Source of the DNA: Bimuria novae-zelandiae CBS 107.79
Taxonomy: Eukaryota; Ascomycota; Dothideomycetes; Pleosporales; Didymosphaeriaceae
DNA length: 64,000 nt
Assembly (NCBI GenBank): GCA_010015655.1
Contig: ML976681.1
Span: 706,819 to 770,818 of the forward strand
Direction of reading: 5' to 3'
The position numbers were made by a program, and so were the translations under genes. The stretch's first letter is position 1; every line of letters begins with the position of its first letter. Of the stretch, positions 43,235 to 54,949 are shown in pieces. The notes beneath the pieces were generated by a model that did not search any database, was not told the origin of the DNA, and saw nothing but the letters and a program-made list of their open reading frames with translations.

Positions 43235-43490
43235 GTGTGATTTTGGTTCTTGTATACATTTATTTATTTCGCGTCAGGTACCGGACATATCACTAGACGC
43301 GGTTGATATTGAGTTTATTAGTCAGGTAGTTCTCGTGTTTACTTCACTTGGTCTGGAAGGACTCGCAGTCTCTTTCATAGAAGGACATGGGTTGAATTCC
43401 GCTGCATTTCGACAATCTTCCATGTTGTTTGATTTTATACTCTTCGCATCCCTTCCATGTTGCTTGAGGTCATGCATCCCGGTTCCTATA
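43235..43490. other. 3' flank of the FKBP-STIMATE gene
   Basis: AT-rich flank with tttatttattt near 43259-43269, possibly 3' UTR. It ends at the TA target site of the Tc1-like element. Confidence 0.4.
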
Positions 43491-43570
43491 CGGAGGTGCC
43501 TTTCAAAAGTCCTTGCCCACCTTGGCGAGCAGGGGTATACGCCACATTCCGAATTTAGACATATGTCCGA

Positions 43571-44904
43571 TTATCTAAGTCTATGGAGATTCCTGCCCTC
43601 CTTGTACTCGTTGCCCCCTTCTAGCTCAATGATCTTCTTTATATGGACAGGAATACGCTCAATCCAAGCCTGTATCTTCTCCTGAGGTAGATCTCGCCAG
43701 CACTGCTCCCATGCACGGACAGCCTCTGCTCTACTCTTTGGCGCGCCTTTCATTGTAGTAGCTCTCTTCATCCATGGCCAGCAAGGCTCAATAGCGTTTA
43801 GGTCAGGAGAGTTGCCACACCAGAGCAACTTTGTAACATCATGGATGCTATATATATAGCTCTGGACATGATGATCATGAGAGGGCGCTTTATCTTCTTG
43901 TACAACAGTGTCTGGCCGCTCTATTTTGCACACCTTTGCAAAAGGTATTAGCTTTGGAAGTAGCACAGACGTCTGGTACCGATACCAATCAATACCTGAG
44001 CCTCTGCCTCGGCTGACCTTTCCTGTCTTCTTATTCCAAGTCCATTGAGGTTGTCGTCCAGGCTTGTTACGTAGATCAAGGCGACGCATTCCAGTTTCAA
44101 GCTCCCATTGCGCCTTCATGATAGGCTCTAGCTCTTGATTTAGCTCCTCAATTCGAGCAGCAGCAGTCTCCTTCTCCTTCTTTGTTTCTGGTGCCCAACA
44201 ATGACATGGGCCTTTCTTATCGTACGAAAAGCACCCCCAGAACATGAACTCAGAGTATCCCTTCCACCTCTCACGAATACAACTTCGAACAAATGCCTCA
44301 TCAGCCTTCCGCCATATCCTATATCCTCCACGCCTATGCAGGAGAACTACAGACGTTTCATCAGACCAGATAACATTCTTCCAGTCCTCAATTGTCCAGT
44401 GTTCATGCTGTAGNNNNNNNNNNNNNNNNNNNNNNNNNNNNNNNNNNNNNNNNNNNNNNNNNNNNNNNNNNNNNNNNNNNNNNNNNNNNNNNNNNNNNNN
44501 NNNNNNNNNNNNNNNNNNNNNNNNNNNNNNNNNNNNNNNNNNNNNNNNNNNNNNNNNNNNNNNNNNNNNNNNNNNNNNNNNNNNNNNNNNNNNNNNNNNN
44601 NNNNNNNNNNNNNNNNNNNNNNNNNNNNNNNNNNNNNNNNNNNNNNNNNNNNNNNNNNNNNNNNNNNNNNNNNNNNNNNNNNNNNNNNNNNNNNNNNNNN
44701 NNNNNNNNNNNNNNNNNNNNNNNNNNNNNNNNNNNNNNNNNNNNNNNNNNNNNNNNNNNNNNNNNNNNNNNNNNNNNNNNNNNCGAATATTGAGTTAATT
44801 GTCCGCTTTGAAATCCCTGTTAGGCCAGTGATCTCGTCATTTGGCTTGCCAGTAGCCTTAAGAGTAATTATTAAAGCTCGAGTAGCAAGATCGTGAGGAG
44901 GCAT
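43571..44904 (-). CDS. Tc1-type DDE transposase, interrupted by the gap
   Basis: Start ATG at 44904 (MPPHDLATRALIITLKATGK) leads into a helix-turn-helix, ITGLTGISKRTINSIF. Then comes the gap. After it the frame resumes with HWTIEDWKNVIWSDET (first catalytic Asp), FMFWGCFSYDKKGPCH, a charged helical insert (KKEKETAAARIEELNQ), VVQEDKAPSHDHH (second Asp) and GNSPDLNAIEPCWPWMK (third acidic residue, Glu). It ends at 43571. All three catalytic positions are present and no stop is seen outside the gap, so the element could be active if the hidden part is intact. Confidence 0.85.
44414..44783. other. Assembly gap, 370 N
   Basis: A run of N inside the transposase gene. A repeated element is a common cause of such gaps; the true length may differ from 370. 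Confidence 0.99.
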
Positions 44905-45060
44905 AGCAAAGACTGTATCAATTAGAGAGCAAGTAGTATAGAGCAATGTTGTGAGCTTGAGAAGCAAAGGCCACGTCAGCTCGGAGATGCTTCTGAATTC
45001 GGAATGTGGCGTATACCCCTGCTCGCCAAGGTGGGCAAGGACTTTTGAAAGGCACCTCCG

Positions 45061-45387
45061 TACATGCTGTTTGATATACACTCAAGCTAACATGCAGAGT
45101 CGCCTCCGCATAGGGTCCAGGCACGCGGCGACTGGGATTGGCGATGTTGCACAACAGCCAAGGACCGGGGAGGGGCGGAAGGCCGAGCTGAGGACGCGTT
45201 ACAGGATGGGTCGAAACGACTCATGACTCGACACTCGAAGTGCCTCTGCGCCTAGGGCACCAGACCCCATTGAAGCTGCAAGCAGACAGAGCTGAGGGTG
45301 CAGATGTCCAGTCTCCCGCGTCTTGTGATCGGCCCGCCAAGGAGCTAGAGGTGAGTGGGAACGTCACTCGACAACGCGTCCAGGAAC
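45061..45387. other. Promoter region of the transporter gene
   Basis: From the right TA of the Tc1-like element to the transporter ATG. The element therefore sits about 330 bases upstream of the transporter start. No gene is seen. Confidence 0.4.
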
Positions 45388-47267
45388 ATGTCGACGGCGG
45401 AATCGGTCGTGCGCTGGCTCGCAGGTTCAAAGTCGCGAGCTCCCCCGGATGCGCTCTTGCATCCCGCCGATGTGTTTCCGCTCCCGACCCTCTCCAATCC
45501 TCCGTCATCCACCGCCTCGGACGTAGACAGCGACGCCCCCCACAACGTAGCGTCCCTGGTTCGTCCTCCGACCCCTAAGATTATGGAGGACCAGCAGGCC
45601 CAGATCCACGCACGAAGACGCTCCTCCTCGCTCGCCGGCGCCACTGGGCCTTCTCCACACGCAGGCCGCAAGCATCGAAGGCGCAAATCGGACCACATTC
45701 TAGAAGAGGGGGAAGACGGCTCGTCTGGCAGCGACTCCGATTGCTCCGGGAGGACGGGGAGCGACGACTCCGAGCTGGGCAACATGAGTGCCGACGGCCT
45801 CCAGGACGACGAGGAGACGGGCCTCACCGGGCGGGAGCGGCGGCGGAGGCGGCGCAGGAAGAGGCGGAACACGCTCCTTGATCAGCGCATCGTCCCCAAC
45901 GACGATAGCATCTCCAAAGAGGAGGAGAAGATTGCGAATCAGAACTTGATACAGTCGATGCTGATAAACGCGCTTCTCATTGGGCTATGGTGGGCTTCTC
46001 CGGAACATTGACCACTGCACGAGCTAATTGCAGCAGGTACCTCTTTTCTATCTCCATTTCCGTGTACAACAAGTGGATGTTCAAGGAAGAGAAGGGCGAC
46101 GGCGAAACCGAAAACATTTTTCCCTTTCCGCTCTTCACAACCTGTCTGCACATGGTGGTCCAGTTTACGCTCGCATCGCTCGTTCTGTTTCTGATACCCT
46201 CGCTCCGACCGCGACACGATTCCCTCAATCCTCATGCTTCCGGCACCCGCGACGAGCCGGTCGATCCGAAGAAGCCACTCATGACGAAGTGGTTCTACTT
46301 GTCGCGCATTGGTCCCTGTGGCGCAGCGACCGGCATGGACATTGGTCTGGGCAATTTGAGCTTGAAGTTCATCACATTGACCTTTTTCAGTGAGTTCTCC
46401 AGCCCTATGGGGTTTATCTATGCTAATTGACTTTCAGCCATGTGTAAATCGTCTGCGCTCGGTTTCGTCCTCGTCTTTGCCTTCCTCTTCGGATTGGAGC
46501 AGATCTCGTGGCGGTTGATTGCCATCATCACCGTCATGACGCTGGGCGTGATCATGATGGTCGCCGGCGAAACCTCGTTCCACGTCAAAGGCTTCATCCT
46601 CGTCATGTCCTCTGCCTGCTCCTCCGGCTTCCGCTGGTCTCTCACCCAAATCCTCCTGCTCCGCAACCCCGCGACCGCCAACCCGTTCTCTTCGATATTT
46701 TTCCTAGCCCCAGTCATGTTTCTTAGCATCCTCGTTTTAGCGATACCCGTGGAAGGATTCCCCGCCCTCATCGAGGGGCTTGCAAGACTGTTTGAAATGA
46801 AAGGCTCGCTGCTGGGCATAGGCATCCTCCTTTTCCCGGGAACCCTCGCGTTTCTGATGACGGCATCTGAGTTCGCTCTGCTGAAGCGCACCAGTGTCGT
46901 TACGCTCAGCATCTGCGGCATCTTCAAGGAGGTTGTGACGATTACAACGGCCAATCTCGTTTTCCACGACCCCCTTACCCCGATCAATCTCACGGGCTTG
47001 GTCGTCACCATCTGCAGCATTGCGGCGTACAATTACTTCAAGATCAAGAAGATGCGAAACGAAGCCAGGATCAATGCGCATCTCGCGGCGCAGGACCTCT
47101 ATGCACCGGTTGATACTCATGATCCGGATCTAGCGAGAGTCAGTCAACCAGCGCTCAGATCTATCCGCACGAGTCTGAGTGCGGGGCCTAAGGCTAGCGC
47201 GGAACGAGTGGCGACGGACAGCCCATCGAGAGCGTCGCCGGTTAAGCGGCCGGAAGATTTGGAGTAG
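45388..47267 (+). CDS. Triose-phosphate/nucleotide-sugar type transporter (DMT superfamily)
   Basis: Exons 45388-45989, 46037-46389 and 46438-47267 (introns of 47 and 48 nt). Residues 1-190 are a charged cytosolic tail with a basic cluster (ERRRRRRRKRRN) and acidic Ser-rich segments. About ten TM segments follow: LFSISISVYNKWMFK, HMVVQFTLASLVLFLIPSL, ATGMDIGLGNLSLKFITLTF, SSALGFVLVFAFLFGLEQIS and FILVMSSACSSGFRWSLTQI. The C-terminal half includes KRTSVVTLSICGIFKEVVT and NLTGLVVTICSIAAYNYFK. This is the TPT/SLC35 pattern, closest in feel to SLC35C2/yeast YMD8 (Golgi or ER), but the substrate is unknown. The start at 45388 is the first ATG; the frame stays open a little upstream. Confidence 0.85.
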
Positions 47268-47963
47268 AATGGATACATTGGAGATGTTGAGCGTAGCTTT
47301 GGCGCGTTTGGGTAGCTTGCATATATGGCATTTATTGGCGTTATACATTTACTGTGCGCTTTTACGTGGGTGAAGGGGCGATATACCTTAGCGACATGTG
47401 CGTTGCCCTGATATGGATTCTCTTTTTTTTTTTGGGTCGGGATATATGCGTGTATGTATACTAGATATAAGAATATGAAGCTGCTATGAGCGGTATACAA
47501 TGAGTACCCATTCCATTCCATCGCCCGCATGTCTGCTTCCTGGGGCTCACTCCCCGGCATCGGATCTTGAAGATGATTAAGTGTGTCCCGCACGCAATTC
47601 GAGCGAACATGTGGCTTCACTCATGAAAGCAAACTTTAGGAAGGTCGTAGTGCTCATCTGACCGCGCGCAGCACTGCTTACGACCCGCTTGCGTCCCATT
47701 GGCGAAGGAGACCCTGCACACTCGCTTGCATCCCGGCGTGGTGGCAGGGGTGCGGTCTATTCCGTCATCAACAGCTGCCTCCACGTGCTGCGGCCCCTCG
47801 TGTTGGTATTACCAACACAGCTCACGCAACTGTGCTCGTTGTTCTCCTCCAACTGTGAGCGTTCATCTTGTCCGTGTGTAACACAGTTTCCTCCATCCAT
47901 TCGTGTATTCCGCGTAGCGTGAGGAAACCATTGAGTGTGTCTACCTACGGTGTTTGTGAGACG
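47268..47963. other. Intergenic
   Basis: 3' flank of the transporter and promoter of the b561 gene. A T-run occurs near 47426-47434. No gene is seen. Confidence 0.45.
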
Positions 47964-48882
47964 ATGGCGTCTGCGACAGGTATTCCCGAGAGTGTGAACG
48001 GGAGGCTGCTGGCAGGGGAGGACGAGCCGTTGTTGGGGCGGAGAGGGGATGCGGCACAGGGAGACGGAGATAGCATTTTGAAGAATTTGTGGTTGGGTGA
48101 GTACCCTTTACAATCTGTTGGCTCTCTCTTTGTATCCTGGTTATACTGGAAGAGGTGGAATATGGGGTGATGGGTGTGATGGGGAGGAAAGCTAATGAGT
48201 GAGTATGTAGGTACCGCGCCCCTCGCTCAAGCAGGTATCTGGATCCTCGCCGCCATCGTCTGGGGCGCGATATTCTCGCACGACCTCATCTTCTTCTCGG
48301 CGCATCCGGTACGTCCTCCCTCCTCCCCCAAACCAACAGCCTGATACTGACCCTCCTCCCTCCCTTCAGCTCCTCAACTCCGCCGGACTACTGTTAGTCA
48401 CCCAAGCCGCCCTCATCCTCCAACCCACCCACACCCCTGCCCAAAAGCGCACCGGCACACACCTCCACGCTGCCTTGCACCTTTTCGGCCTCTCCGCCCT
48501 CCTCGCTGGCCTCGTCATCATCGAGATCAACAAAGCCGGTCCCGGACACGAGCACTTCGCATCCCCGCACGCCATCCTCGGACTTATCTTCTACATCGCC
48601 ATCTTCCTGCAGGCTGTCGTCGGGGTGACGCAGTACTACACGCCCAGCGTGTATGGCGGGGAGGAGAAAGCGAAGAAAGTGTGGAAGTACCATCGCGCTG
48701 CGGGGTATGTGATTGCGACGGTGGGGCTGGCGACTGTGTGCGCGGCGAGTTGGACGACGTATAGTTTGAACGTGGCGCATGTGCAGCATTGGGCGGTTAT
48801 TACGGCGAGTGTGTTGGTGCTGCTAGGTGTGGTGCCGAGGATTAGGCTGCAGAAGTTGGGGCTGAAGAGGGGGGAGTCGTAG
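47964..48882 (+). CDS. Cytochrome b561 domain membrane protein
   Basis: Exons 47964-48096, 48211-48308 and 48370-48882; introns of 114 and 61 nt. The start MASATGIPESVNGRLLAGED precedes a soluble tail. Then come TM segments with conserved His in the b561 arrangement: AGIWILAAIVWGAIFSHD, LIFFSAHPLLNSAGLLLVTQ, GTHLHAALHLFGLSALLAGL, EHFASPHAILGLIFYIAIFL and VWKYHRAAGYVIATVGLATV. Such proteins carry two haem b groups and move electrons across a membrane, often with ascorbate or for ferric reduction. The partner here is unknown. Ends with a basic tail (KLGLKRGES). Confidence 0.87.
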
Positions 48883-49749
48883 GAGGGATTATAAAGAGTA
48901 AGTGTGGTATACGATGTGAGGCATGGATGATGGTAGTTTCGACGGATTCGTCAAGCGTAGCAGAGGTGATTTGGTGCGAGCAGATGTATACGAGCGACGC
49001 GGGTATTTTCGCAGGGAGTGTTGTGGGCGTTGGTGGGAGGGGGTTGCATTTGTGGCGTATGTCGGTATCTCCTGTCCTCGGTATCGTTGGACTCAGTTCT
49101 CGTTATCTCTGCGTGCGCACGCTCTGCTCGAGCGCTTGCTTGGGCTGCTTCCGAAGGTCACGCATTTTCTCTAATGGTGTATCTGCTAAATTGCACGTAG
49201 TTCTCTTCATGAAGATGAAAGGACGTTCGCAAAGGTGTGCAGGAGCCGTCGTTACCCATGCGCGCGCATCTTGTGAAAGGCTCATTTGACAGGAGAGTGA
49301 CAGACCCAGATGAGGACGGTTAGTTGATTGAAAAAGGTAAAACCCGATAACTGTGGTATCAACTTTGCTATGAGGTTTTGCAAAATTAGCTAGATCTGTG
49401 CTGGACGAAGTGATCATGCAGGCGGTCCCAACAGAAGGGTCATTGTAGCTAGTATGATACAAGGGTTTGAGAGCACGATACCAATAGTTGAGAATAAAGA
49501 GAACCCCTGGGTTCCGTCCAGCAGTGTCCCCACACATCGCCGTCACGGCGTACCACTCGTCCAGATATATATCCGCCAGATGACCTGAAATTTCTGGAAG
49601 GGAAACAGCGTGAAAAGAAGATAGCCTCGTGCAGGACAGTGTACGCAGTTCTTTCCCCACCATGCTTGAATAGCCGCACACGCGAGGCAGCAGCGTCGCG
49701 ATGGCTGTGAACTCGAATCTGCATCGGAGAAGTCCCAGCGAGAGCGGCT
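48883..49749. other. No convincing gene
   Basis: 3' flank of the b561 gene. A 225-codon minus-strand frame (49103-49780) overlaps the pseudogene tail and contains no recognisable motif. It may be decayed sequence. Confidence 0.4.
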
Positions 49750-52170
49750 TACATCTTGCTGCTCGGCCAGGCCAAATCATCAGCAGAGCCGATCCTCGTA
49801 TATCCGGATCTTCGATAACGACGCGGCGATGAGTAACTCCTTAGATCGGTTCCCTGCACCGTACTACCAAAGTCCGGGTTGAAATCCTCTCTGTGAACAC
49901 GTTGCCTACGAGGTAGCTCGGGGAGTTCTTTATCTCTGACATCGCCGGGGCGTTTCAATGCTACGCGTTCAGGGTCCGTGACGTTCAGGACGCCGAGGCA
50001 TTCTCCGGGTGCGGTGATGGGGACGCCGAGCCTATTCTGTGACCATGTGCCTAGACTGAGGGCTTCGTGGCCGAGACGCTGTAGGTGGAGGTACGAATTG
50101 TTCTCCCATTCGAGCCTACTGTATGATAGCTCCTTATTTTAGTTGTTGGTGAAGGTCTTGGCGAGGGCGGCGACTATGTATTCGAGAAAGGCGGCGATGA
50201 TCATAAGGAATAGGCCGACAAAGATGATGATGAAGACGCCGAGAACGCTGAAGGAATAGTGTGCTGAGCTTCGGACTTTATAGTGAAGTGCCAGAGGTGC
50301 TATACGCATTCGTGAAGCGGCGGAACGTCCTCACTTGGTTCCGGCACATCCTCTCACAAAGTCCAGGGACTTTGTCACTCTCACAATCGGTGCGGTTGAG
50401 GTACCAAGGTCCCATTTGTGACGCTTGGGCTAGGTTTGATTGAAATGATGACATTGAAGCCTGACACGTGAACTCTACCTCTCGCTTCCACTGATCTCGA
50501 GGAAGGGCACCCCACTGGACACCGTCGTCCAAGGTAGATCTGGCAAGTACGGCAGGCAATCCCGCGGCGTTGTAGAAGTTGTCAGGCTTCACGATCGTGA
50601 GTTGATTCGTCGCTATGTAACCTAGAAATACTCTCAGATCATCCGGGTGAGGCCATATTGCCGCAATTTCTTCAACTCCATTTTCATTGGGCCCCATACC
50701 GAATAAGTTAAAGCACTGCCGTTGCCCCGCTGTTTGTCTGGGGTTGCAAAACCATTGCTGCGAAGCACAGCCAATGACGGTTGCTGCATTCTTTGACATG
50801 TAGTAGGTTTGACCTTGCAATTTATACTGGTTATCTGCAAGGAACCAAGGGTCTTCGGACCTTGTATAATACCGCACATCAGTCACGTCGAGGTATAGCA
50901 AAGTAACGAGCGCGTCTGTGCGGTTCAGTGCCTCGATTAGAGACGATGTGGAGTAAGGAAGGATCAGTTTAGCACTGCATATCGACAATGCCGCCTTTCT
51001 CGAAAATCAAACAAACCTGTTTTTAACATAATTTCAAAAGCACTGTTCTCCACACGGAATTATATTGCAAATACACTCCACCCTTAAGATAATGGCAGAG
51101 CAATACCAGCGGAAATAAGAAAAATGAAAGGCTAGTGGGACATACCGAGTCTTGTAGTCCGTTCGTAAACCTGTTAATTGCCCCGAGAGATCTGTCAAAG
51201 GTAGGTCCATGGGTCCGAACTCTCTCTCAACGGTAGCAAATAGAGAGTGGAATCGTTCAAATAACTGGAAAAGTTTGTATCCTGTATACCACTATAACTT
51301 TATGCTGTGTATTGTATCCACGTGTAACAAGGGGGGCGCAGTGCTGCTTTATGCGAATAAGAAATCTTGGCTCTGCATTGATGCCAATATCCTTCTAGCT
51401 ATCTAGATAGCCAGTGTCGACAAGGATGTTGTTAGATTTACTCTGGCATATATTTTCTCCAAACGGACAATCGGCATCGTTATCAACGGTGTAGAAGAGT
51501 CGCGGTCTTATGTATTCCTGACACCTAGGCTGACCTTCCTCATAACCTTGATAACATTCAAGGGCATTTTCAGATAACTGAGCAATGCTTTGTTCCGGTA
51601 GCTCACATAAGCTTCTGGAAGGTGGGCGTAACCCTGGTAAATGTTGTCGCATTTGTGGCCAAGAAGTCGAACTTCATTGGATCGATTCGTCGTAACACGA
51701 GATGAGAAAACACTTAGAGAACAGTTTAAGGCGTGATAAAGATAGATCTAAGTATCTCAGTCGCTGACCTGCAATGGCGACGCATGCCGAGAGAAGAGAT
51801 GAAATCGTGAGGATTAGCTGGAGGCGTAGTAGAGGCCTCCGAGCCCCATTTATCCAAGCAATCAGGACATAGAAAGTCTCGTGAGCAGCTTCCGGTGCTG
51901 TCCTTACGTTCTGTAGTATTGCCTGTTGATATTAGAGGCCATCTTGGGAAGACTCCGTAGAGAAGAAACTGTGCAGCAGAAATCGGACAATCTTCCACAA
52001 ACTCTTTCCAGCAACGCCCAATTAGATTGCTAGAAATGCGATCAGTAAGCCTCCACTTTCGCGCCCAAGTGTTTGTGTAGCACCATGGATCGGTCCGTCC
52101 ACGCGGTTGATCCAAAATCCAGTGTAGACGTCGTTTTCGAGAGGCTGAAGTCCCAAGTCGTTATTCATAT
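49750..52170 (-). pseudogene. Decayed large fungal multi-TM protein of unknown function
   Basis: The start near 52169 reads MNNDLGLQPLENDVYTGFWI, then NRVDGPIHGATQTLGRESGG and LLIAFLAI, after which a TAA interrupts before LGVAGKSLWKIVRFLLH. A second TAA lies before YQQAILQNVRTAPEAA. A later piece (FSSRVTTNRSNEVRLLGHKC; RPRLFYTVDNDADCPFGENI) needs frameshifts and ends in TAG after DTGYLDS. After a gap the best-preserved piece (50988-50278) carries WPHPDDLRVFLGYIAT, VQWGALPRDQWKREVEFTC. A final frame-shifted piece (VLGVFIIIFVGLFLMIIAAF) ends in another TAA before SRLEWENNSYLHLQRLGHEA. I recall such proteins as a widespread Pezizomycotina family without known function. With at least four stops and several frameshifts it is not functional. 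Confidence 0.8.
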
Positions 52171-53269
52171 TGAGAAATAAGCCAATATATCAAATCGAAA
52201 AAAGATAGTCGGCGCTCACGTACACCCGTCAGGACCGGAGTAACTATGTTGGGATAGCCTAGTCCCAGCAGGTTCTCCTTTGGCGTGCAGCTTGTACGAC
52301 CACAACTCAACAACCTAACCAACTTTTCCCGTTTCAGCCTTGCATCGCATGCCGGAGCTGCTGAGGGATGCAGCCAGCCAACCAGCATGTTCGACATGTG
52401 ACTTAATGGCTATTTGCCTGGCCCAGTGCCTTCCATTTTGGCGTGGTTGAAGGCGCTACAGTTGGTATTGTCCGTGAAATCGCAGCAAATGCGCCACAGG
52501 CGGCTATTTGAAACTGACCCACGTCTGAACCTATAGCACGAGGGCGCAAGATGCACATAACAGGGGAAGGAGGCAGAAGGTGATGTAGTGAGGGAAGAGT
52601 ATCCGGCGTTGGTTCTCCAGAGATCGAAGTTCTGTACGAGTCAAGGATCTGCTTAGTGAGACGATGTCACGACTCATTGAAGCTTCCAATCATGCGCTTG
52701 AAAAACACGAGTATTTTACGCCAACATTCAAGGTCTTGCCTCACTATCACTCACATATAGCCACAGTAGATTCACCCAATCTATACGTTACACGCTTTTG
52801 CCACGTTGCTTCAAGATGGCCCCGCATTATTTGAACTTCACCGGTTTGTTTGGACGGGCGGAAGGTAGATTCCTTCACAAGAGCGGCTGCCGCCATCTTC
52901 ACACGAATCGATCATTGTGAATCACATGTATCTTGACACGTGTGTCTACAAACGACATGACTTTACCGAACTCTTGCATCGACGCTTTATTGACTTGGAA
53001 CCTCCCATAAAAGAGCGGAGAACAGTTTCGATGAGCCGCGGCGCGTGCCAACGCACCAGATCCACATTTGTAGCACCAGTGGTATCTACCTACGTTTCTA
53101 GTATCTGTAGGTCGATCCTTGATGAATTCATCTTCAACGCCGACTTCCACCACCGCAGCCTCATTCCATATTTCACGAACCGGCAGACGCGGTACGGTCA
53201 CCGAGCCTCTTCAGTGTAGGCCATCACCGCCTCCGTCATCTATGTATAAGTAAAAACCCCCGTTGGAGG
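52171..53269. other. Intergenic
   Basis: Upstream flank of the pseudogene and promoter of the coiled-coil gene. Short frames only (52161-52397 minus, 52917-53219 plus), none with recognisable content. Confidence 0.45.
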
Positions 53270-54949
53270 ATGTATACTCCATACGCGAACTATTCTGTTA
53301 ATCCTGCGGACCCATTTACTTATCAAGACCTACAACAACTACGCGAACGCCAGGCGAAAGATATGTGCCACTACACTGTCAAGTTCTTCGAGTGCGACCA
53401 CAAGACCGATGACAATGTCAAAGGCTGCTCTTTGTGGAACAAAACAGGAACGCACTGCGACATCGACAATCCTGCAGTGAGAAAGCGAGAAGACTGCTCT
53501 ATTCGCAGCGAAAACGTCACAGGATTATGCCCGCGATGCCAAAGCAGAGAGCGCGCACGGTTTTTGAGAGAAAAGGAAGAAGAACGTGAGCGCATCGAGA
53601 GGGAGCGAGAAGAAGAGCTCATTCAAAGGGACCTGGAGAAAGCTAGGCTGGCCGATCAGGAGGAGGCACGGAGAAGTGCGGAAGCCCATGAAGCCCACAT
53701 AAGGCAGGTACAGGAAGAGTCTGAAGCTTCATGGCGCATTGAACATGAGTCCAAGGTGAGTCAGACCATTGAGAGCGCTGCGCACGAGAGTATGAACCTG
53801 GCCGTACAGGAAGCAGAGGCTCTCAGCGCAGCGATGGAGGCTTCTCGCAAATCATACGCAGAAGAAATGGAGGATCGCTTTGGATCTGCTGTTGAGGAAG
53901 AAAGTTCACGCTTGGAAGCCATCAAGCGTCAGTCGACTATGGACTGGCATCACAGGAACTGGGGGCAAGGAGCAGAACGCTTGCAGTACAACGGGGCCGA
54001 CTTCGATCTGAAGATTAGTACGAACTTCAGTATCAAAAGCACACATCGACATGTCTCGACCTCGAGTCGAAGCTACAATACATCCACATCGAATGGTGCT
54101 TCTGCTTATTCATCTTCGACGGGCTCTAGTATCACCGGAAGCTCTTCTGCAAGCACGGCCATTCATAACTTCCAACCTCCTCCTCAAATTGCCACGTCGA
54201 AAGAAACAGCCGTCACCAGTAATACCTCCACGACCCAGTCAACTCGATCAGACGTGACATCCAATTCGTCAACTATTATCGATCCTCGCGCTCCATCTCC
54301 TGTGGCGTCTGCGCTCTCTGGAACCTCCGCCCATACCGTTGATACTAACGTGCTGTTTCAGAAGGCCGCTGAACTACAGTCTACAACCACTCGGACTACG
54401 ACTACTCGAAGTAGAACGACCACTGTCCGTGACCCCTCACCACCACCACCTCCGCCACCGCCACCACCAAGTCAACCCCGAGTGTCGGCCCCGGCATTCC
54501 CACCAATCGACTTTTCCCAACCACCAAAAAACCAAGACTACGGACACCACTTCATCGGCGGCCGTCGCCAGCCGATCCATCCTTCGCAAAAGCTGGCCGC
54601 CGAACATCCCCTATCTCCAGCAGCACCAGTGAATCCGCATGTCCGTAGACCGCAGCCTACAGTGCGACTTGCAGGCGGCGTCACGTCCCCTGTACGCTCA
54701 CCCACGGCATCTATCAGTGGCTTTGCAGGCTCATCGACAAGCACTCAGAGGGGCCCCGCCCGACCGCCTCCGGGGAGCACATCGCAAGAAGAGCCGGTCA
54801 ATGAGTTGCAGGCGATGTGGAATCGGAAGGGCATCAAGCGTGAGACGGATGAAGATGAGGAGGAGGATGGTATTGCGACTGAGTCGATTTCGCCGTCAGA
54901 ATCTGCTTCTCAGATTGATAGTGGAAGGCGTAGGGGATGGAGGAAGTAG
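53270..54949 (+). CDS. Coiled-coil hypothetical protein with Cys-rich N terminus
   Basis: A single exon of 559 codons from the ATG at 53270 (MYTPYANYSVNPADPFTYQD). Residues about 30-95 hold a Cys/His set: MCHYTVKFFECDHKTDD, GCSLWNKTGTHCDI, REDCSIR and GLCPRCQSRE. This could bind zinc or form disulphides. A long charged helix follows (about 95-240: REKEEERERIEREREEELIQ), then a Ser/Thr-rich region and a poly-Pro run (PPPPPPPPPPP near residue 393). The rest is a disordered tail with PARPPPGS and an acidic patch (DEDEEEDG), ending SGRRRGWRK. No signal peptide and no membrane segment. The family is not recognised; composition suggests a scaffold-like cytosolic or nuclear protein. Confidence 0.75.
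   Translation: MYTPYANYSVNPADPFTYQDLQQLRERQAKDMCHYTVKFFECDHKTDDNVKGCSLWNKTGTHCDIDNPAVRKREDCSIRSENVTGLCPRCQSRERARFLREKEEERERIEREREEELIQRDLEKARLADQEEARRSAEAHEAHIRQVQEESEASWRIEHESKVSQTIESAAHESMNLAVQEAEALSAAMEASRKSYAEEMEDRFGSAVEEESSRLEAIKRQSTMDWHHRNWGQGAERLQYNGADFDLKISTNFSIKSTHRHVSTSSRSYNTSTSNGASAYSSSTGSSITGSSSASTAIHNFQPPPQIATSKETAVTSNTSTTQSTRSDVTSNSSTIIDPRAPSPVASALSGTSAHTVDTNVLFQKAAELQSTTTRTTTTRSRTTTVRDPSPPPPPPPPPPSQPRVSAPAFPPIDFSQPPKNQDYGHHFIGGRRQPIHPSQKLAAEHPLSPAAPVNPHVRRPQPTVRLAGGVTSPVRSPTASISGFAGSSTSTQRGPARPPPGSTSQEEPVNELQAMWNRKGIKRETDEDEEEDGIATESISPSESASQIDSGRRRGWRK

Larger units (their letters stand above)
43491..45060. mobile_element. Tc1/mariner-type transposon, apparently recent, with assembly gap
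   Basis: Perfect inverted repeats of 65 bp (43491-43555 and 44996-45060) are flanked by TA (43489-43490 and 45061-45062). Length is 1570 bp including the 370-N gap. Base composition is normal, with no RIP signature, unlike the other transposons here. It lies between the FKBP-STIMATE gene and the transporter gene, in neither coding region. Confidence 0.92.

Noticed and set aside
49103..49780. 225-codon minus-strand frame
   Set aside because: Overlaps the tail of the decayed membrane-protein gene in another frame and has no recognisable motif.
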